A DNA stretch of 10,001 bases from Planctomycetota bacterium. Its GTDB lineage: Bacteria > Planctomycetota > Phycisphaerae > UBA1845 > PWPN01. Made by a program: the position numbers and the translations under genes. The stretch spans positions 1 to 10,001 of the forward strand of contig JACQVT010000847.1 in the NCBI GenBank assembly GCA_016209665.1. The letters are read 5' to 3'. Below, piece after piece: positions 1 to 7,760 of the stretch. Position 1 is the first letter of the stretch; each line of letters starts with the position of its first letter. The notes below the pieces were generated by a model. The model saw only the letters and a list, made by a program, of their open reading frames with translations. It had not been told where the DNA came from and searched no databases.

Positions 1-50
1 ATCTCGCCCGGGCCGGGCGGTTCGAGTATAACATCCTCGATGGTGACCAT
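1..50 (-). CDS. Possible 5' end of a minus-strand gene running off the left edge
   Basis: Reading the minus strand from an ATG whose first base is 50, an open frame runs to the window edge and encodes MVTIEDVILEPPGPGE. The composition looks protein-like and the frame would be divergent from the yggS-type gene, which makes a shared intergenic promoter region plausible. Only 16 codons are visible, there is no strong Shine-Dalgarno sequence upstream, and I do not recognise the product. It may be chance. The region upstream of the yggS-type gene holds nothing else coding. Confidence 0.3.
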   Translation of the reverse strand, partial: MVTIEDVILEPPGPGE

Positions 51-70
51 GCCCGTATCTTGTCTGGCGG

Positions 71-120
71 GCCGGGCGGATGCAACCGGCCGGGCGGATG
101 CAACCGGGTGGGCGGATGCG
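71..120. repeat. 18-bp tandem repeat, about 2.7 units
   Basis: A GC-rich unit containing GGGCGGATGCAACC recurs with a period of 18 bp, giving ATG triplets at 80, 98 and 116. The third unit is diverged and shorter. A related GGGCCGGGCGG box also occurs at about 10-20 and 69-79. Because 18 is divisible by three, the array stays open in the frame of the downstream gene and would add MQPAGR-MQPGGR-like residues to it. That extension resembles no YggS-family N-terminus, so the array is most likely an untranslated minisatellite or a cluster of protein-binding sites between divergent genes. Confidence 0.7.
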
Positions 121-147
121 CGGGGATGAACCCCGCGGCTCGTCGCC

Positions 148-153
148 TATAAT
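148..153 (+). promoter_or_regulatory. Consensus -10 box (TATAAT) for the yggS-type gene
   Basis: A perfect TATAAT sits 10 bases before the ATG at 164. A weak -35 candidate (ATGAAC, 126-131, three of six matches) lies 16 bp upstream. Transcription starting 6-8 bases downstream of the box would begin at about 159-161. The message would then carry only a few bases before ATG 164, that is, a leaderless or nearly leaderless mRNA. This fits the absence of any Shine-Dalgarno sequence at that start. The start-site position is inference. Confidence 0.45.
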
Positions 154-163
154 GGTCTTGGAC

Positions 164-913
164 ATGGAAGTCAGTGTTCGCCGCAAACTGTCCGACAACC
201 TCAAGCGCATCCGGGAACGGATGGTCGCGGCCTGCCGGCGTTGTCGTCGCCGGCCGGACGAGGTCCGTCTGATCGCGGTGACCAAGACGGTCGAGGTGGA
301 CGTCATCCGGTCGGCGATCGAGGCCGGGCTGCTCGACCTGGGTGAGAGCCGCGTCCAGGAACTGGTCCGCCGGGCCGGCATGATCCGCGAGCACCTGAGC
401 CGACGCCGGGTCATCGACCGCGACGACGTGCCCCCCAACCCACGCTGGCACATGATCGGGCATCTGCAGCGCAACAAGGTGCGGACGCTGCTGCCGTGGG
501 TGGACATGGTGCACTCGTTGGACAGCCTTCGGCTGGCCGAGGAGATCAGCGAGGAGGCCGCCCGGACCCGCAACGTCGTCCCCGGGCTCATCGAGGTGAA
601 CGTCAGCGGCGAGAAGAGCAAATTCGGCATCGCGGTGGGGGCGGTCCCGCACCTGGTCGAGCATCTTCGCGGTTTGGCGGGCATCCGCATCATCGGGCTG
701 ATGACCATGGCCCCGATCTGCGAAGACCCCGAGGAGACCAGGCCCTACTTCGCCCGTCTGCGCGAGATCTTCGAGGACATGCGGAGCGAGCGGATCGTCG
801 GCCCGGAATTCCGCGAGCTGTCCATGGGCATGTCCGGAGATTTCGAGGTCGCCATCGAGGAGGGGGCCACGATGGTCCGCATCGGCACGGCCCTGTTTGA
901 AGGCGTAGCGTAG
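164..913 (+). CDS. yggS: YggS/PLPBP-family pyridoxal-phosphate homeostasis protein
   Basis: Family members bind pyridoxal 5'-phosphate in the cytoplasm without a known catalytic reaction and keep free PLP and amino/keto-acid pools balanced. The alanine-racemase-like TIM-barrel hallmarks are present: AVTKTV with the PLP lysine at residue 41, GESRVQEL near 60, HMIGHLQRNKVR, EVNVSGEKSKFG, IGLMTMAP, and the C-terminal phosphate-binding stretch SMGMSGDFEVAIEEG followed by VRIGTALFEG. Length from ATG 164 is 249 residues, close to the roughly 230-250 usual for the family. An open frame extends to ATG 80, but those residues come from an 18-bp tandem repeat and a TATAAT box lies at 148-153, so 164 is preferred; ATG 152 is a weaker alternative. 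A somewhat long charged segment (about residues 70-95) precedes HMIGHLQ. The next gene, carA, is in the same direction but is separated by an inverted-repeat element. Confidence 0.93.
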   Translation: MEVSVRRKLSDNLKRIRERMVAACRRCRRRPDEVRLIAVTKTVEVDVIRSAIEAGLLDLGESRVQELVRRAGMIREHLSRRRVIDRDDVPPNPRWHMIGHLQRNKVRTLLPWVDMVHSLDSLRLAEEISEEAARTRNVVPGLIEVNVSGEKSKFGIAVGAVPHLVEHLRGLAGIRIIGLMTMAPICEDPEETRPYFARLREIFEDMRSERIVGPEFRELSMGMSGDFEVAIEEGATMVRIGTALFEGVA

Positions 914-915
914 GA

Positions 916-1041
916 AATGACGAAGGTCTAATGACCAATGCCTAATCAAGCTCCAATGACGAAGGTCGAAGTGGGCAGAAAAAGCGTCTTGGCCGGTCAT
1001 TGGTTATTGGGTCATTCGGGCTTCATTAGACATTCGTCATT
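916..1041. repeat. Long imperfect inverted repeat between yggS-type gene and carA
   Basis: The arms 916-934 and 1023-1041 are reverse complements at 18 of 19 positions (AATGACGAAGGTCTAATGA against its mirror). Pairing resumes further in, at 953-960 (CCAATGAC) with 996-1003 (GTCATTGG), leaving a central loop of about 35 bases. It is built from variants of an (A)ATGAC/CCAATG motif, is AT-richer than its surroundings, and starts 3 bases after the yggS-type stop codon. It could fold into a large cruciform or RNA hairpin and act as a terminator or processing site. I recall similar ATGACGAATG-type strings dispersed in planctomycete genomes, which would make it a mobile palindromic repeat; that is from memory and not checked. 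Confidence 0.75.
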
Positions 1042-1066
1042 AGGCACTGCATCCCCAGGAGTTGAG

Positions 1067-2251
<1,185 letters not shown>

Positions 2252-2310
2252 CGCGCTCGCCCGATCCGGTTCTTCTGTTTGTCCGAGCCGTGGTTCGTTT
2301 CCGGTCCGAG

Positions 2311-2329
2311 CCGGGGTCTGCGACCCCGG
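2311..2329. terminator. Hairpin between convergent genes, possible bidirectional terminator
   Basis: A perfect 8-bp stem (CCGGGGTC / GACCCCGG) with a 3-base loop (TGC) lies in the 139-bp gap between the carA stop and the stop of the convergent reductase. It has no T-tract on either side, so intrinsic termination is uncertain. The preceding GTCCGAGCCG is duplicated at 2281-2290 and 2305-2314. The rest of the gap (2252-2390) shows no coding signal. Confidence 0.45.
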
Positions 2330-2390
2330 TGGCTACCATCGCGGGCACGAGATCCAGATGGAATCTGTATGAGTCGTCTCGCGTTGGTAC

Positions 2391-3530
2391 TCAGCGGTTA
2401 GATGTGGTCTTGCCGTTGGCGTGGCGGCCCCAGTCGCGGGCGGCGGCGAAGTCGAACAGCATATAGACTCGCTCGGGCGTCAGCTCCGGGAACTGGATGT
2501 CGGCGGCCTGCATGGCCTCCCGCGTGTGGGTCGTGTCGAATTCCGGCGTGTGCACGACGCGGGGCGTCAGCAGGTGGTACTGGTCCCACAGCAGCGACTC
2601 GGCCTGCGAGCACTTGCCGATCACCTCGCTCGGGTCGGCGAAATACCCGCCGTGCAGCCCGAAGTAGTCCTCGTAACACCGTTTCATCATGTTGTTCGTG
2701 GGGCCTTCGGGGTTGGTCAGATGGTAGATGCGTCCGTGTAACTCCGGCCGCAGAACGATGGCGGCGATCATCCGCGAGGCGAAGTCCACCGGCACGATGT
2801 TCTGGCGATCCTCCGGGCGGCCGGGAATCCGCAGCGGAATGTACGTTTTGGCCCCGTTGTTGGGGTCGAAATACTGCTTCTTGAGCACGCTGACCAGCCG
2901 GGCGAACTGGTAGAAGCCGGCGAACTGGCACGTGTAGCCGGTCTCGGAATCGCCGATCAGGAAGCTGGGTCGATACAACGTCACGGTTCGGCCGGGCCGG
3001 CTCGCCCAGTCGGCCATCAGCGACTCGGCCTGCCACTTGCTTTTCTCGTAGTCGGTCTGGAACCGCGGTTCGGTGGTATGGAACTGCTCGCGGATGAGCC
3101 CCGAGTTCCAGCCGCAGGTGTACGCGGTGCTGACCGCGTGCAGCCGGTGGATGCGGTGGGCATCCGTCCAGTCCAGGACCGCTTTCATCCCCGCCACGTT
3201 TGTCCGGTACGGATCGCCCGCCGCGTCGGAGAACAGTTGCAGGCTGGCCGCACAATTGACGACGGCGTCGGTGCGGTCCCAGGCGATCTCGGGCAGGTGA
3301 TTGGGCAGCATGCCCTCGACCAACAGGAGTTGGCGGTTCTCGAGAAAACGCTCCACCGGCGATCCCATGGCCTGCATCTGCGCCCGCAACCGACCGCCGG
3401 ACTCGGCCACCGGAGGACGCAACATCGCCACGACACGCTGCCCCTCCGCCAGCAGGTCGCGAAGGATGTACTGTCCGAGGAATCCCGTCGACCCGGTCAT
3501 GAAGAATGTCTGTTGCTGATCGAGCTTCAT
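2391..3530 (-). CDS. Extended SDR / thioester-reductase-like (NAD_binding_4) protein
   Basis: This is a soluble NAD(P)-dependent reductase or epimerase-like enzyme of 379 residues. The Rossmann dinucleotide motif TGSTGFLGQYI occupies residues 12-22. AVVNCAASL is at about 89-97. The catalytic region has STAYT (134-138) and YEKSK with Tyr161 and Lys165. TLYRPSFLIGDSETG (184-198) and NIVPVDF (244-250) are typical of the fatty-acyl-CoA reductase / thioester-reductase (male-sterility, NAD_binding_4) branch, not of sugar epimerases. By family, it would reduce a thioester-bound acyl group to an aldehyde or alcohol, or act on a lipid or polyketide intermediate; the substrate cannot be read from sequence. 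ATG 3530 is chosen because the Rossmann fold begins at once after it; a weak GGGG precedes it. It lies 105 bp downstream of the membrane protein on the same strand and may have its own promoter there. Confidence 0.88.
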   Translation of the reverse strand: MKLDQQQTFFMTGSTGFLGQYILRDLLAEGQRVVAMLRPPVAESGGRLRAQMQAMGSPVERFLENRQLLLVEGMLPNHLPEIAWDRTDAVVNCAASLQLFSDAAGDPYRTNVAGMKAVLDWTDAHRIHRLHAVSTAYTCGWNSGLIREQFHTTEPRFQTDYEKSKWQAESLMADWASRPGRTVTLYRPSFLIGDSETGYTCQFAGFYQFARLVSVLKKQYFDPNNGAKTYIPLRIPGRPEDRQNIVPVDFASRMIAAIVLRPELHGRIYHLTNPEGPTNNMMKRCYEDYFGLHGGYFADPSEVIGKCSQAESLLWDQYHLLTPRVVHTPEFDTTHTREAMQAADIQFPELTPERVYMLFDFAAARDWGRHANGKTTSNR

Positions 3531-3605
3531 GTAACCCCAATCTTCACAAGGCGCGGCGGAAGTTGCCCGGCGGACCGGCGGCCTGGGCGGCCAACGAATC
3601 GAAGC

Positions 3606-3634
3606 ATACTATCGGATGCCGGGCCAAACGCCAA
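3606..3634 (-). promoter_or_regulatory. Candidate promoter for the reductase gene
   Basis: On the minus strand a -35-like TTGGCG (3629-3634) is followed, after exactly 17 bp, by a -10-like TAGTAT (3606-3611). Each matches the sigma-70 consensus at four of six positions. Transcription would begin near 3599, leaving a leader of about 70 bases before the ATG at 3530. It sits just past the stop codon of the upstream membrane protein, so the reductase may be transcribed independently. The evidence is sequence-only. Confidence 0.35.
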
Positions 3635-3635
3635 G

Positions 3636-5906
3636 TCACCTCGGCCCCGGAAATGGCGGCCCCGTCAGATACAGGTCGGCCCGCACGATTGTAGAGGCAA
3701 TCCGGCGAATGCGAAACAGGGCATCCCGCCGCCACCGCATCTCGCCGTAGTCGGCCAGGCAGGCCGGCAGCACGCGGACCGCGGTGTCATCAACGTGCCA
3801 CGCCCACCAGCGGCGGACCCTCCGCCAATCGGCCCAGGCGGCCTCGCCGCAGGAGGTGTACCCCAGGACCGGAGCGGCCAGTGCCTCGGCCACCGGCCGG
3901 CAGGTCCCGGCGATGGCCTGTCGGGCCGCTGGCTTGGCATCGACGTCGCCGTCGTCGGCGGCCGCGAACAACACGTCCGCTGCCGTCGCCTGCCCCGCCC
4001 GCAGGCGATCGGCGGCGTCACGCACCGCCGCCAGACTGACCGTTCCGGCGGTCTCGTCCGGCCGCGTCGGCGGGCCTGGCTCCGGCCCGGATGCCGCCCA
4101 CGCCGACACCTCGGCCGGCCCGGCGAACCGCAGCCGGGCCGCCGCACAGGATGGTGTGCCGACGTAAAAGCAGAACCCCTCGTCAGCCAGCGGCCTGTGA
4201 AATCTGAACTCCAGGTCCCACACGCCCTGCTCGCTGACTCGCCCGACGCGAACATCGAACACGTCACCCGCCACGACCTCCCCCGCGTTGAATGGGCCCT
4301 TGTCCGGTCGCAACCCTTCGATCAGGAATCGGCCCAAGGCGCTCGAGAAGTACGGGCGTCCTTCAATCGATACCCGGAAGCGCCAGGCGTCGAGTTGCTC
4401 GACTCGGCAGGGCACGTCCATCCGCAGCAGGTCGGGGGCGTACGTCAGCACGTGCGTGCGGTACCTGGGCTCGACCTGCCTGGCCACGTCGAGTCGCGGC
4501 CGGCGGCCCATCGCCTCGTCCAGGTGGTAGCGGGCGTAGATGTTCACGAAGGGCAGGTTGATGAAGAACACGTCCGTCGTCTGCGGACCGGGCGGCATCC
4601 GCGTCACCTGATCGATGGTCATCCGCTCGGCGGCCAGCATCGAGTACCACATCGGCCGGTAGATCGGCATGTAGATCGTCGTCGCGATCAGGAACCACGC
4701 CGTTACGCCGGGGCACCATCGGCCCAGCGATGTCGGCCGGGTGACGTGTCGCAGGGCCGGCCCGATGCCCATCGCGATCGCGAACCCCATGCTCGGCAGG
4801 TAAGCGTTGTGCGGCGTGGCCATGATCGAGACCACCGGCACCAGCCCGATCAGGATCCACAGTGGCCAGATCCAGTAGCCGCGGATGCGTCGGCACGACA
4901 TCTGGTACCCGACGCCCATCACCGCCAGGATGATCAGCATCAGCACGCAGTCGCCGGGCACCTCGGTCCAGGGGTGGTAGCGGGCGGTCGGGCCGACGGT
5001 CATCGGCGAGAGCCAGACCGTGGAGGTCATGTCGTGCATCAGCTTGGCCAGCCACCACAGGATGTAGGCCGGGCCGTCCGGCCGCCGCACGTAGAAGCCC
5101 GGCATCGGGTGGTCGAAGAACACGAACCGCCAGGCCAGGAATCCCGCCGCGATCGCCGCGACGACAACGTACAGACCGATCCGTGCCCGCACCTGTCGCC
5201 ACCCGCCGAACGCCAGATCGAACGCCACCAGAAAGAACGGCAGCGTCACCGCGATCTCGCGTGACAACAGGGCCAGCATCCACAACACCAGGAATCCCGC
5301 CGCGGCCGGCCATGACAGCGGCCGGAGCGGGCGGCCCGTGGACCCGTCGTCGATCGAATCGTCGTCGCGCGGGCCGGCGTAGAGGTCCAGGCCGCTCGCC
5401 CGCACGTACAGCAGCAGGGCGCCCAACGTGAGAGCGGTCTCAAGGAGGGCGTTCTGGGCGGCCAGCCACGCGACCGCGTACACGCTGTGCGAGTACACCA
5501 CCACCAGCAGGGCGGCCACGATCGACCACCATCGCCGCCGTGTCATCCGCAGCACCAGGTGATGCACCATCAGCGCGTTGGCCAGGTGCAGCAGAATGCT
5601 CAGCCCGTGCAACGCCTTGACGCTGCCGCCCGACACGTGGTATACGACCTTCGCGACAAAGACGGCAAACGGGCGGATGTACCACCACGAAATGGGCTTC
5701 TCCTGCCACCAGGCATGCATGAACCGCTGGGGGTCGATGGTGGTGGCGTCGAACAGGGCCGCGAGCGACCAGTCGTTCTCGGCCAAGCGGAGTTCGTGCC
5801 AGTGGTCGTCCAGGAACAGCCCGTCCCACAAGGCGTGGCCGTGAGCGGCCCAGTTGGCCGCAGCGAGCAGCAGAACCAGCAGAATGAAGTGTTTCCACGT
5901 GTACAT
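3636..5906 (-). CDS. GT-C-type multispanning membrane protein with soluble C-terminal domain
   Basis: This 756-residue protein has about ten hydrophobic segments in its first 420 residues and a largely soluble last third. An Asp-Asp pair in the first outer loop (WDGLFLDDHW, Asp33-Asp34), an ALHGLSILLHLANALMVHHL segment (98-117), AAQNALLETALTLG, SREIAVTLPFFLVAFD (215-230) and HNAYLPSMGFA (366-376) are the pattern of GT-C fold, polyprenyl-phosphate-sugar-dependent glycosyltransferases related to PMT and Tmtc proteins. It would therefore move a sugar from a lipid carrier to an acceptor outside the membrane. Acceptor and sugar are unknown, and activity is unproven. The C-terminal part (about 425-756) is Ala/Arg-rich, carries no TPR pattern I can see, and is unassigned. 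Start: ATG 5906 has AGGA six bases upstream and begins directly before the first membrane helix; an in-frame ATG at 6005 would add a 33-residue Arg/Pro-rich tail and is less likely. Confidence 0.82.
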   Translation of the reverse strand: MYTWKHFILLVLLLAAANWAAHGHALWDGLFLDDHWHELRLAENDWSLAALFDATTIDPQRFMHAWWQEKPISWWYIRPFAVFVAKVVYHVSGGSVKALHGLSILLHLANALMVHHLVLRMTRRRWWSIVAALLVVVYSHSVYAVAWLAAQNALLETALTLGALLLYVRASGLDLYAGPRDDDSIDDGSTGRPLRPLSWPAAAGFLVLWMLALLSREIAVTLPFFLVAFDLAFGGWRQVRARIGLYVVVAAIAAGFLAWRFVFFDHPMPGFYVRRPDGPAYILWWLAKLMHDMTSTVWLSPMTVGPTARYHPWTEVPGDCVLMLIILAVMGVGYQMSCRRIRGYWIWPLWILIGLVPVVSIMATPHNAYLPSMGFAIAMGIGPALRHVTRPTSLGRWCPGVTAWFLIATTIYMPIYRPMWYSMLAAERMTIDQVTRMPPGPQTTDVFFINLPFVNIYARYHLDEAMGRRPRLDVARQVEPRYRTHVLTYAPDLLRMDVPCRVEQLDAWRFRVSIEGRPYFSSALGRFLIEGLRPDKGPFNAGEVVAGDVFDVRVGRVSEQGVWDLEFRFHRPLADEGFCFYVGTPSCAAARLRFAGPAEVSAWAASGPEPGPPTRPDETAGTVSLAAVRDAADRLRAGQATAADVLFAAADDGDVDAKPAARQAIAGTCRPVAEALAAPVLGYTSCGEAAWADWRRVRRWWAWHVDDTAVRVLPACLADYGEMRWRRDALFRIRRIASTIVRADLYLTGPPFPGPR

Positions 5907-5976
5907 GCGTAATCCTGGCCGGGACGGAGGGCGTCGAGCCGTCTGCCGCCGGCGGGCCGGCCGACCAAGGCGAGGT

Positions 5977-6005
5977 AGTGTAACGTTCCCGTCCCCGGTC
6001 GTCAT
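5977..6005 (-). promoter_or_regulatory. Candidate promoter for the membrane protein gene
   Basis: On the minus strand ATGACG (6000-6005) and TACACT (5977-5982) are spaced by 17 bp and match the -35 and -10 consensus at four of six positions each. The start would be near 5970, with a leader of about 64 bases to ATG 5906. If this is the promoter, the longer open frame from 6005 could not be translated from the transcript, which supports the 5906 start. Confidence 0.33.
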
Positions 6006-6061
6006 CCGGTCGCCCGGTGCCGGGTACCTGACCGCGCTCGCAAGCCGCGTGGATCATAGCA

Positions 6062-6302
6062 GCCCTGAAAGGGCTGAGGTCAATAGCCGATGGCGCAAGC
6101 CATCGGTCCCCTGGCCGTTGGCAAGAGCGCAGCCCTGCAAGGGCGCCAGTTTCGGTGGGACTGCATGCTCAGGGCAACATCGTGTCTGTACATGCGTTGG
6201 TGCCGCGCGTGCCTGGCGCCCCTTTGGGGCTTCAGATCCCCTTGGGTGGGCCCTCTCCCGGTGGCTTACGCCACCGGCTATTGACCCCCGCCCCTTCAGG
6301 GC
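6062..6302. repeat. 241-bp nested palindromic element with four boxes and two tetraloop hairpins
   Basis: This element fills most of the 418-bp gap between the divergent genes. It is symmetrical about position 6182. Outer 13-bp boxes (GCCCTGAAAGGGC at 6062-6074; mirror GCCCCTTCAGGGC at 6290-6302) flank hairpins at 6087-6106 (CCGATGGC-GCAA-GCCATCGG) and 6258-6277 (CCGGTGGC-TTAC-GCCACCGG). Inner boxes lie at 6132-6144 (GCCCTGCAAGGGC) and 6218-6230 (GCCCCTTTGGGGC). GTCAATAGCC precedes the left hairpin and its mirror follows the right one. Paired positions sum to 12364 for the outer parts and 12362 for the inner boxes. The two hairpins differ by a compensatory A-T to G-C pair, and both loops read as GNRA when each arm is read inward. 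No open frame here resembles a protein, and no transposase is visible. It could be a MITE- or REP/BIME-like element or a structured RNA. Confidence 0.8.
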
Positions 6303-6324
6303 GAAAGCCACCATCGTGCTCCAC

Positions 6325-7710
6325 ATGGTATTGTGCTTCACTGCCGCCGGGTGCGTCTTCGACGAGCGGGCGGTGCCCATGAAGCCGGGCTACTTCGCTG
6401 CGGTGACGATGTCCGACGCCTCGGCCAACCACCCGACCAACCTTGGCTACGCCGGAGGCTACGCCGAGGCGAGTACCCGCGAGTGGCTTGGCGTCGCCCA
6501 GCCGCAGCTCGAGCACCTGTTACCACCGCGCGGACGGCTGGTCATGTTGACTGACCAGATGACTGGCGAGCAGGGTCGGCCGCGCGACGTGTACGCCTGG
6601 TTCGGCCGCTCGCCCTCGACGCTCAACAAGCTGACCAAGAACTGGAACGGCATGGTCCATACCGGCCAAGCCGTCAGCCGGGCCGAGGCCATCGACCAGC
6701 CGGCCCCGCCCTGGCCGGGATTCGAGCCGCTGTGGATCCCCGTCGCGCCCGACGTCCGCCTGCATGGCCGCCTCGCCCTGGTCCGCGGGGCCGACGGAAC
6801 GCCCGCGCCTGGGGACTGCGTCGTGCTGATTCCCGGCTTCCTCGGCGACAGTGCGATCCTTCGCACGCGCGACCTGGCGGCCGCGTTGTACGGCCACGGC
6901 TTCCACGTGCTGGCCCTGGAGCTGCGCGGGCACGGCCAGGTCGAGCATTACTACCCGGACTTGTACTACAACTTCGGCGTGCTCGAGACCCAGGACCTGC
7001 TCCGCGTCTCCGAGTGGCTCCAAGATACCCATCCCTGCATCCGCAACACCGGCATGATCGGCTTTTGCTGGGGTGCCAACCACGTGATGCTCGCCGCCTG
7101 GTTCGACGGCCGGAGTCCCGACGACCCCAGCATCACGCCCGTCGTCGCGCGGTTCCTCGATCCGCCGTCCGGCCGCCGGCATTACACCCTCGGCGTGATG
7201 GCGTTCTCGCCCGTGCTACGCTGGGAGGAGCTGATGGACGAAACCGACCTGCCCCACGACGACATGTGGCAGAACCCCCCCATGTTCTTTTTCCAGAAGG
7301 TGATCGCCGCCCGCATGGCCCGCAAGGGCTACCCCGAGGTGTCGGGGAGCCTGCGCCGACTCATCGCCTACGATTTCGCCAGTTCGCGGCTCGGCCCGTC
7401 GTTCCCCGTCCGCGAGGCGTACCACTGTCTGCGGTTCCTGCCCTACCGCGGCCAGCCCGACGGCGACAAGCTCGAATTCGCCCGCGTGCCCGTGCTGATG
7501 ATCACCGCGGTCAACGATCCGTTCCTGTCCGCCCAGGACCTCGCCGACCTGACCGCCCGCACCGATAACCCGCTGGTCGCGTCGATGATCATGCGCGGCG
7601 GCGGCCACATCGGTTTCGCCCCCTACAACCCGCCGTACTTCTACAGCCTGATCCTCAACTTCTTCGACCGGAACCACGGCGCGGCGGCGTTCAGCGGTAC
7701 CCGAGAGTGA
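6325..7710 (+). CDS. Alpha/beta hydrolase with Cys nucleophile, probably exported
   Basis: The 461-residue product has the alpha/beta-hydrolase fold in its second half. VVLIPGFLGDSAILRTRDLAAALYG is the oxyanion-hole strand and loop, HVLALELRGHGQ follows, and the nucleophile elbow GFCWGA carries Cys248 in place of the usual Ser. Asp398 (TAVNDPF) and His428 (GGGHIGF) complete a plausible triad. The order of elements resembles YheT/EMB8-type hydrolases, while the G-x-C-x-G elbow recalls dienelactone hydrolase. The substrate is unknown. The first ~150 residues are a separate region with no recognised domain. The N-terminus MVLCFTAAGC looks like the end of a lipoprotein signal peptide (cleavage before Cys10), but it is too short for one; in-frame GTG 6316 adds only three residues and ATG 6379 would remove it. 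No Shine-Dalgarno sequence is visible. The start lies 23 bp from a palindromic element, so the true 5' end is uncertain. Confidence 0.83.
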   Translation: MVLCFTAAGCVFDERAVPMKPGYFAAVTMSDASANHPTNLGYAGGYAEASTREWLGVAQPQLEHLLPPRGRLVMLTDQMTGEQGRPRDVYAWFGRSPSTLNKLTKNWNGMVHTGQAVSRAEAIDQPAPPWPGFEPLWIPVAPDVRLHGRLALVRGADGTPAPGDCVVLIPGFLGDSAILRTRDLAAALYGHGFHVLALELRGHGQVEHYYPDLYYNFGVLETQDLLRVSEWLQDTHPCIRNTGMIGFCWGANHVMLAAWFDGRSPDDPSITPVVARFLDPPSGRRHYTLGVMAFSPVLRWEELMDETDLPHDDMWQNPPMFFFQKVIAARMARKGYPEVSGSLRRLIAYDFASSRLGPSFPVREAYHCLRFLPYRGQPDGDKLEFARVPVLMITAVNDPFLSAQDLADLTARTDNPLVASMIMRGGGHIGFAPYNPPYFYSLILNFFDRNHGAAAFSGTRE

Positions 7711-7737
7711 CTCGACCAGGGCCGGGCTGCCTACAAT
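7707..7737 (+). promoter_or_regulatory. Candidate promoter for the receiver-like gene
   Basis: A TACAAT box (7732-7737, five of six matches to the -10 consensus) lies just after the hydrolase stop, with a weak GTGACT (7707-7712) 19 bp upstream. Transcription would start near 7744, giving a leader of about 74 bases that contains the 7761-7782 hairpin. Confidence 0.4.
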
Positions 7738-7760
7738 ACGGTCGTCTCGCAGGAATGTAG

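Noticed and set aside
938..1066. N-terminal extension of CarA to ATG 938
   Set aside because: It lies in the inverted-repeat element; ATG 1067 has a well-spaced AGGAG and gives the normal CarA N-terminus.
2398..3540. 380-codon minus-strand frame overlapping the reductase
   Set aside because: Same strand, other frame; its translation has no Rossmann motif, while the 2391-3530 frame has a full dinucleotide-binding site and YxxxK.
3078..5264. 728-codon open frame on the plus strand
   Set aside because: It runs antisense across both the reductase and membrane-protein genes, is Arg/His/Pro/Gln-rich without any fold signature, and is explained by high GC removing stop codons from an alternative frame.
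4363..5313. 316-codon minus-strand open frame inside the membrane protein
   Set aside because: It is a frame-shifted shadow with Arg/Asp/Ala-rich low-complexity sequence; the overlapping frame shows clear membrane helices and family motifs.
6062..6302. CRISPR array
   Set aside because: Repeated boxes are present but they are mirror-arranged, differ in sequence and lack uniform spacers; no cas gene is nearby.
5854..6324. N-terminal extension of the hydrolase frame back to 5854
   Set aside because: It overlaps the start of the divergent membrane-protein gene and then translates the palindromic repeat element; it has no protein-like features.
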